DNA from: Coprococcus sp.
GTDB lineage: Bacteria > Bacillota > Clostridia > Lachnospirales > Lachnospiraceae
Length of the DNA: 55,040 nt
Assembly (NCBI GenBank): GCA_022793995.1
Contig: JAAWDY010000010.1
Span: 1 to 55,040 of the forward strand
Reading direction: 5' to 3'
Made by a program: the position numbers and the translations under genes. The number at the start of each line of letters is the position of its first letter. Position 1 is the stretch's first letter. The notes under the pieces are model-generated. The model was not told the origin of the DNA. It searched no databases and saw nothing but the letters and a program-made list of their open reading frames with translations. This document shows positions 51,140-55,040 of the stretch, piece after piece.

Positions 51140-51460
51140 AAAAATTCCCCAAAAAACCTAATAGCTTTTTTTATATTATTGTTTTATGGGGAATTTTTTA
51201 TGTTTTTGATTTTGAAATGTATACCAGAAAATAATTGTATAAATAGCAAAAAAGCCTGTAAAATCAAGGGGTACAGCGTGCGCCCCACTTGACTTTGAGG
51301 GGCGCACGCTACCGCCCTTAGGCGGTCAAGCCCCCGTTTTTTATGGGGAATTTTTGCTCGTTTATGGGGAATTTTTGTTCAGTTATGGGGAATTTTTGCT
51401 CGTTTATGGGGAATTTTAATTCAGTTATGGGGAATTTTTAGAGCGTTTAATTCCCCATAA
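51140..51460. other. Iteron-type replication origin
   Basis: Five copies of TTATGGGGAATTTT(T) repeat every 21 bp from 51340 to 51444, an exact two helical turns, followed by one inverted copy (TTCCCCATAAC, near 51450-51460). Isolated direct (51182-51199) and inverted (51140-51150) copies lie upstream. Between them is a 12-bp perfect hairpin AGCGTGCGCCCC/GGGGCGCACGCT (51275-51310) abutting ACCGCC-CTTA-GGCGGT (51311-51326). Iterons in front of a rep gene are classical initiator-binding sites, and the hairpins are candidates for the Rep nicking site. Confidence 0.8.
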
Positions 51461-51611
51461 CGGCTTGTAAAATGCGACGGGGGCGAAAGATAAGAAGTAA
51501 AATTAACTTACGAATATGGGCGGATGAAGAGGGCTAGAAGCCCTCTGAATACGTCTATATGAGGGCGTAGTGTTCGATAGAACACAAGCCAATACAAGAG
51601 CAAGAAAAAAG

Positions 51612-51635
51612 GTTCTAATTCGTAAGAATTAGAAC
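51612..51635. other. Perfect 10-bp hairpin upstream of rep
   Basis: GTTCTAATTC-GTAA-GAATTAGAAC. There is no T-run, so its role is unclear: it could be a binding site or part of a single-strand origin. The rest of 51461-51660 holds a small AGGGCT-AG-AAGCCCT dyad and no credible gene. Confidence 0.55.
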
Positions 51636-51674
51636 AATTAACATTATGAGTATAAGATACAACTTTGCTATATC

Positions 51675-51703
51675 TTGCCAAAAAGAAAAATGTGTTATAA
51701 AAT
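51675..51703 (+). promoter_or_regulatory. Candidate rep mRNA promoter
   Basis: -35 TTGCCA (51675-51680), 17-nt spacer, -10 TAAAAT (51698-51703). A start near 51710 would give a leader of about 200 nt that covers the whole antisense RNA region. Confidence 0.5.
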
Positions 51704-51714
51704 TTATCTATAGA

Positions 51715-51790
51715 CATAAAAAAAGCCGTTTGGCGAACGGCTTAGAGCATAGACATAAAACATATAGAGTGTATAAACAACTCGTTTGTT
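51715..51790 (-). ncRNA. Countertranscribed RNA against the rep leader
   Basis: Minus strand: -35 TTGACA (51825-51820), exactly 17 nt, -10 TATTAT (51802-51797). About 70 nt downstream is the terminator stem AAGCCGTT/AACGGCTT (51723-51743) followed by seven T on the minus strand (51722 downward). The product, about 75 nt with a 3' stem-loop, has no reading frame and is fully complementary to the rep leader. This is the layout of copy-number control RNAs of Gram-positive rolling-circle and theta plasmids. Confidence 0.75.
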
Positions 51791-51910
51791 ATATCTATAA
51801 TATAATAAATAGAATAAATTGTCAATAGATGATATGTCTATCGAATTAGCGTGTATATGTTTATGCTCCTTTATGTCCAATAAAAAATTAGGATGAAAGG
51901 AGATTTTTTT
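51745..51910 (+). promoter_or_regulatory. rep leader attenuator: antiterminator versus terminator
   Basis: Terminator form: CTCCTTT (51866-51872) pairs with AAAGGAG (51896-51902), with inner TCC/GGA pairs, followed by seven T (51904-51910) that end at the rep ATG. AAAGGAG is also the rep ribosome site. Antiterminator form: GAGCATA (51745-51751) and AACATATA (51759-51766) can pair with TATATGTTTATGCTC (51854-51868), which removes CTC from the terminator stem. The antisense RNA covers 51745-51766, so its binding should favour the terminator. Confidence 0.65.
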
Positions 51911-53473
51911 ATGCCAAAAAGAAGAAAAAAACAAACCGCAACGGATAAAGTAAAAAGTTGCGTAATATATAATCACGCTTCAAATGTGATTGAAGAAGAA
52001 TTAAATAAGACCTTGAAAAAGTTGAGGGCTGATGAAAAGATAGCTAGTTGGTGTTATGTATTGCACGATAGGGATAAATATTCATATGTTGAACAAGAAG
52101 AAAATAGTGAACATATAGCAGGAACACTTAAAACGCCACATTATCATGTGTGGTTACAATTACCTGCCAATAAGGGGCGCAAAAGAGAAGATATAGCAAA
52201 GTGGCTTAATGTAGGTTGGTCAATGGTTAGAGATTTAGAATATGTTTATGAGAAAGCTATTGTATATGCTACTCACGCTCTAAATGTCGAAAAGGCTCAA
52301 TATGCTGTTGATGAAGTTGTTTGTAGTGCTGATATTAATTTTTCTGAATTAGTACAAAAAAGAGTAAAAGAATATCAAGAAACAACTAGAAAAAGCCTGC
52401 TAATGGAAAGACGCAAAGAGATAATGGACGCAATAGAAAACGGAAAAATAAACAAGCTGAATATGTCTAAAATGCTAACAAGTGAAGAAGAACTTACACA
52501 TGGTAAAGCTATTACTGTTGCAATGAATAGATACGAAAGAGAGTTGCAACAAAAGACAGAAAGAAATATGACTTGTATATATATCACTGGTGCGTCTAGG
52601 GCTTGTAAAACATCACTTGCTAAAAAGATTTGTGAAAGCCTAAAACTTACATATAATGTAGCTGGTGCAAAAGACCCCTCACAATTCTTCATGGGGCAAG
52701 AAGCAACTATTATTGATGATTTAGGCGTTGATACAATGGGATGGAAAGAGCTTTTAAATTTGACTGATAATGATACTGCTACTCCTGTTGCAAGTAGATT
52801 CAAAAATAAATTGATGTTTTGTAAGTTGTTGATTGTAACGGCTAATATAGAGCCATATCAATTAGCAAATGCGCTATGTCCAAAAGGTGAAGATAAGAAT
52901 CAACTATATAGAAGATTTAAACAATATTATAAAGCTGATTATAATTATATTACTGAGTATAATTTCAATGATGATGTTAATGTTATGAAGTATGAAGAAG
53001 TCAATAAAATGACAAATTATGCTGTGCCTATTATGGCAAAAAAGAAAGCTGAAAAAGAGGAAAAAAGGATTCATATATGTTTATCCGATATTATGGCTCG
53101 ATGGGTGGAAGAAGAGGGCATTATTATTTTAGATACTGTAAGAAGAGAACCAAAGAAACAAAAAACGCCAAAGTATAATAAAGATAATCTAATATATATA
53201 CAAACAAAAAAATGCACTTATTGTTATAAGAAAAGCGGTCATAACTATACTGTTGTTTCTGATAAAAGCTATGTTCCTAAATATTTGAATCAAGCTGAAT
53301 GTGAAGAAGAATTAAAAGCGTCTGAAAAGATTTTAAATGAAATAAATGCAAAAATAGAAAAAGAGAGTAAAGATAAGCAACCTAAAGAAGAACCAAAAAA
53401 ACAAGAAGAAGCTAAACTTCAAGTAGATGAATTTGGATTCCCTGTTGATGATAACGATTCTTTTTTCGATTAA
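51911..53473 (+). CDS. rep: Replication initiator with HUH nuclease and SF3-like helicase
   Basis: 520 residues from ATG 51911 (AAAGGAG 8 nt upstream; the in-frame ATG at 51893 contains that site). The N-terminal HUH endonuclease has HYH at 77-79 in TPHYHVWL and the likely nucleophile Tyr119 in VYATH. After a linker, a P-loop helicase domain follows: Walker A G-A-S-R-A-C-K-T (227-234), Walker B TIIDDLG (269-270), motif C IVTANIEP (Asn312) and a LYRRF arginine-finger-like segment. The C-terminal tail is Lys/Glu-rich. HUH plus superfamily 3 helicase is the arrangement of plasmid and CRESS-DNA-virus Rep proteins; it should nick and unwind the origin. The usual second Gly of Walker A is Cys. Confidence 0.85.
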   Translation: MPKRRKKQTATDKVKSCVIYNHASNVIEEELNKTLKKLRADEKIASWCYVLHDRDKYSYVEQEENSEHIAGTLKTPHYHVWLQLPANKGRKREDIAKWLNVGWSMVRDLEYVYEKAIVYATHALNVEKAQYAVDEVVCSADINFSELVQKRVKEYQETTRKSLLMERRKEIMDAIENGKINKLNMSKMLTSEEELTHGKAITVAMNRYERELQQKTERNMTCIYITGASRACKTSLAKKICESLKLTYNVAGAKDPSQFFMGQEATIIDDLGVDTMGWKELLNLTDNDTATPVASRFKNKLMFCKLLIVTANIEPYQLANALCPKGEDKNQLYRRFKQYYKADYNYITEYNFNDDVNVMKYEEVNKMTNYAVPIMAKKKAEKEEKRIHICLSDIMARWVEEEGIIILDTVRREPKKQKTPKYNKDNLIYIQTKKCTYCYKKSGHNYTVVSDKSYVPKYLNQAECEEELKASEKILNEINAKIEKESKDKQPKEEPKKQEEAKLQVDEFGFPVDDNDSFFD

Positions 53474-53480
53474 ATAGATA

Positions 53481-53516
53481 AATAGCGCATATGCCGTTTC
53501 CGGCATATGTGCTATT
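53481..53516 (+). terminator. rep terminator
   Basis: AATAGCGCATATGCCG-TTTC-CGGCATATGTGCTATT, a 16-bp stem with one G-T pair, followed by TTTG. Its outer part is shared with the integrase terminator. Confidence 0.85.
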
Positions 53517-53550
53517 TTTGTCTATGGCTGTAAAGCCTTAAAAGGGGGTT

Positions 53551-53607
53551 AAGGGGTGCAACCCCTTGCGAGTTACCAACAACGTTGGTATAACTCGCTA
53601 TACCAAC
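53551..53607. other. Candidate oriT with nested alternative hairpins
   Basis: AAGGGG/CCCCTT (53551-53567) is followed by GCGAGTTACCAAC (53568-53580) pairing with GTTGGTATAACTCGC (53584-53598). The same GTTGGTATA can instead pair with TATACCAAC (53599-53607) around ACTCGC. Competing hairpins just upstream of a MobV relaxase gene match the usual oriT location and structure of that family. The nick position cannot be assigned. Confidence 0.6.
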
Positions 53608-53705
53608 CCTGGCGTTCTCTTGATTTTGGCTTTTGGTGTGATGTAAAATTAAGCAAGAGGGAAAATTATGGCACTGATGAAATTATAAAGAAAGGCGGTG
53701 CTATA

Positions 53706-54761
53706 ATGGCTCACGTAGCAAAATATACGAACACTCAAACGGGGCATTTACTTAATCATTACAACCGTAAAAATGAGAAAGATTGCAACCGTTCAAATGA
53801 AGATATAGACAAAACAAGAACAAAAGAAAATTACAATCTTATGGAAAGAGAAGAAAGCCCACAAGAGATATATAAAAATAGATTAGGTGAACTTTATAAT
53901 TTGGGGCGTGCTGATGTAAAAACAATGTGCGATTGGGTTATTACTTTACCTAAAGACTACAACGGAAATGAAAGAGAATTTTTTATACATACAACTGATT
54001 TTTTAAATGATAGATATGGTGCTAATAATTGCGTAGGGGCTTTTGTTCACATGGATGAAAAACAACCGCATATGCATTATTCTTTTATTCCTGTATCTGA
54101 TGATAGAAACCCACAACACGAACAAGAAGAAAAAGTATGTGCAAAAGAAGTTTTGACAAGAAACGATTTGACAACTTTTCACGATGATTTACAACGCTAT
54201 TTAAGGGAACGTATGCCCGATAGAGAGATAAACATTATCAATGGAATTACAAAAGAACAAGGGCGCAATATGTCTGTTAAAGAGATAAAACTACAAGCAA
54301 AAGCTGAGAGATTAAAAGAGAAAGAAAAAGAAGTTTCTGAAAGAGAAGAACGCTTAACAAGAAAAGAAGAAAAATTAAAAGAACAGAAAAAACAGAACTT
54401 AGAAAGACAGAAAGAACTTGATAAACAAAAAAGAGAACTACAACAAAAAGAAAAAAGTTTAACAAGCAAAGAGAGAGATTTAAGCGACAGGGAAAAGGAT
54501 ATAGAAAGAGAAGAAAAAAGACAAAAAGAATTTAACAGATATGTTTCTATTAGAGAAAATTATTGCAAAGAAAAAGCACTAACACAAGCGCAATATGAAA
54601 GGGAATGTTTTCAAGCGCATTTAACAAATAGTCCAAAGCCTTATCCTGAAATTGTTAATCCTACATTACCTATGCAAGAAAGAAAAGATATTCAACAAGC
54701 CTATAAAGACCAAAAAGAGCATACACACGAACGCACACATACACATGATAGAGATAGATAA
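53706..54761 (+). CDS. mobV: MobV-family relaxase (Pre/Mob)
   Basis: 351 residues from the ATG at 53706 (MAHVAKYTNTQTGHLL), with AAAGGCGGTG upstream; a 50-codon upstream extension reads through the oriT region. Motif I HYNR (His18, Arg21), motif II N31...KENYNL, and motif III VHMDEKQPHMHYSFIPV with the metal-binding histidines (115, 122, 124) identify MobV. It nicks oriT and leads transfer of one strand with help from a conjugative element. Residues about 195-300 are a long charged coiled coil. The tail ends in THERTHTHDRDR. Confidence 0.92.
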   Translation: MAHVAKYTNTQTGHLLNHYNRKNEKDCNRSNEDIDKTRTKENYNLMEREESPQEIYKNRLGELYNLGRADVKTMCDWVITLPKDYNGNEREFFIHTTDFLNDRYGANNCVGAFVHMDEKQPHMHYSFIPVSDDRNPQHEQEEKVCAKEVLTRNDLTTFHDDLQRYLRERMPDREINIINGITKEQGRNMSVKEIKLQAKAERLKEKEKEVSEREERLTRKEEKLKEQKKQNLERQKELDKQKRELQQKEKSLTSKERDLSDREKDIEREEKRQKEFNRYVSIRENYCKEKALTQAQYERECFQAHLTNSPKPYPEIVNPTLPMQERKDIQQAYKDQKEHTHERTHTHDRDR

Positions 54762-54768
54762 CCTCGGC

Positions 54769-54840
54769 AAATGTCAAGATTGAAAAGGAAGATTTTCAGA
54801 TTCTTTATATCTGAAAATACTCTTTTCTGTCTTGACATTT
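54769..54840 (+). terminator. Long hairpin after mobV
   Basis: Arms AAATGTCAAGA (54769-54779) and TCTTGACATTT (54830-54840), continuing inwards through GAAAAG/CTTTTC and ATTTTCAGAT/ATCTGAAAAT. T follows on the plus side. Confidence 0.8.
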
Positions 54841-54865
54841 TTAGTATGAATAAATAATTGAAAAA

Positions 54866-54894
54866 GGTAGAATAACGCACTTTGTTATTCTGCC
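54866..54894 (-). terminator. Terminator of the minus-strand XRE gene
   Basis: GGTAGAATAAC/GTTATTCTGCC (one G-T pair) with a 7-nt loop. On the minus strand it is followed by TTTTTC, 13 bp after the XRE stop. Confidence 0.75.
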
Positions 54895-54906
54895 TTGACT
54901 GTGCTT

Positions 54907-55040
54907 TTATTCATCTTCAGTAAAGATAACTATGCTTTCAGCCTGACAATTAAGGATTTTACATAGCTTTTCTAATGTGTTCATTGTTATAGATTTGTTG
55001 CGTTTTAGATTCGTGATTGTGTAGGGGCTGAAATTGTGCT
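54907..55040 (-). CDS. XRE-family regulator (C-terminal part, runs off the window)
   Basis: The minus strand is open from the window end to a TAA at 54909-54907, encoding about 43 residues of a small Cro/C1-type helix-turn-helix: NFSPYTITNLKRNKSITMNT, LEKLCKILNCQ, then IVIFTEDE. This is the usual recognition helix and C-terminal end of short phage- or ICE-type regulators. It is convergent with mobV and probably belongs to the same element. The N-terminus lies outside the window. Confidence 0.75.
   Translation of the reverse strand, partial: HNFSPYTITNLKRNKSITMNTLEKLCKILNCQAESIVIFTEDE

Noticed and set aside
51340-51460. Regular repeats that could be taken for a CRISPR array
   Set aside because: The variable parts are only 5-6 nt, the repeat is not palindromic in the CRISPR manner, no cas gene is present, and it lies before a rep gene. 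Iterons explain it.
51508-51976. Minus-strand open frames in the rep leader
   Set aside because: AT-rich random-looking translations without ribosome sites. The region is better explained by the antisense RNA and leader structures.
53556-53705. N-terminal extension of the relaxase
   Set aside because: The 50 codons read through the palindromic oriT region and lack a ribosome site. MobV proteins begin close to the MAHVAKY-type segment.

Overview
The window looks like the chromosome of a gut-type Lachnospiraceae (Clostridia, Bacillota). Reasons: the primase/sigma block dgt - dnaG - rpoD - trmK - nif3, a TGS-domain uridine-kinase-like protein, a fused PotC-PotD polyamine transporter, strong AGGAGG-type ribosome sites throughout, and a tRNA-Leu(AAG). 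The genus cannot be fixed from the sequence alone. From about 50 kb the DNA becomes clearly more AT-rich, which marks an acquired element.

Layout. 0-5.8 kb: tail of a Fic-like gene, a small lipoprotein, and a maltodextrin unit (malQ - lacI - glgP) behind a promoter with a double LacI-type operator. 5.8-9.4 kb: yajC, tgt and an L,D-transpeptidase. 9.4-11.8 kb: a small unstable zone with a 62-bp tandem palindromic repeat, the lone plus-strand aroC, more hairpins, and a decayed HipBA-like pair. 11.8-29.05 kb: one unbroken minus-strand run of 16 genes. It starts with an ASRT-like protein, a RhaA-type isomerase, an aldo/keto reductase, an ATC-hydrolase-like protein, a LyxK-type kinase and a LacI regulator; continues with a five-gene Opp/Dpp transporter; and ends with four peptidases and a UlaE-type epimerase. 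RhaA + LyxK + UlaE together make an L-lyxose/L-xylulose to L-ribulose-5-phosphate route (inference).

29.1-32.3 kb: directly upstream of that operon lies a tyrosine recombinase gene enclosed by perfect 20-bp inverted repeats. A strong outward-facing promoter lies inside the repeats and an intrinsic terminator lies just outside. I read this as a candidate invertible promoter switch for the 17-kb operon. An AAA/DUF4143 ATPase follows. 32.3-36.8 kb: XRE-cupin regulator and potA-potB-potCD. 36.8-39.8 kb: TGS kinase, ECF-like sigma and RsgI-like anti-sigma. 39.8-49.7 kb: housekeeping block, DUF2804, a two-domain polyphosphate:AMP phosphotransferase and a YD-repeat lipoprotein.

49.9-55.04 kb (runs off the end): an integrative, mobilizable plasmid-like element next to tRNA-Leu(AAG). 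It has a tyrosine integrase, an iteron array, a Rep with HUH nuclease plus SF3-like helicase, a candidate oriT, a MobV relaxase and an XRE regulator. The rep leader contains an antisense RNA gene and a mutually exclusive antiterminator/terminator pair ending in a U-run right before the rep start, so copy control by antisense-driven transcription attenuation is predicted.

A separate cross-window observation is a hairpin family (three copies) with a conserved core but different closing stems. Two of its copies flank the ATPase gene in opposite orientation.
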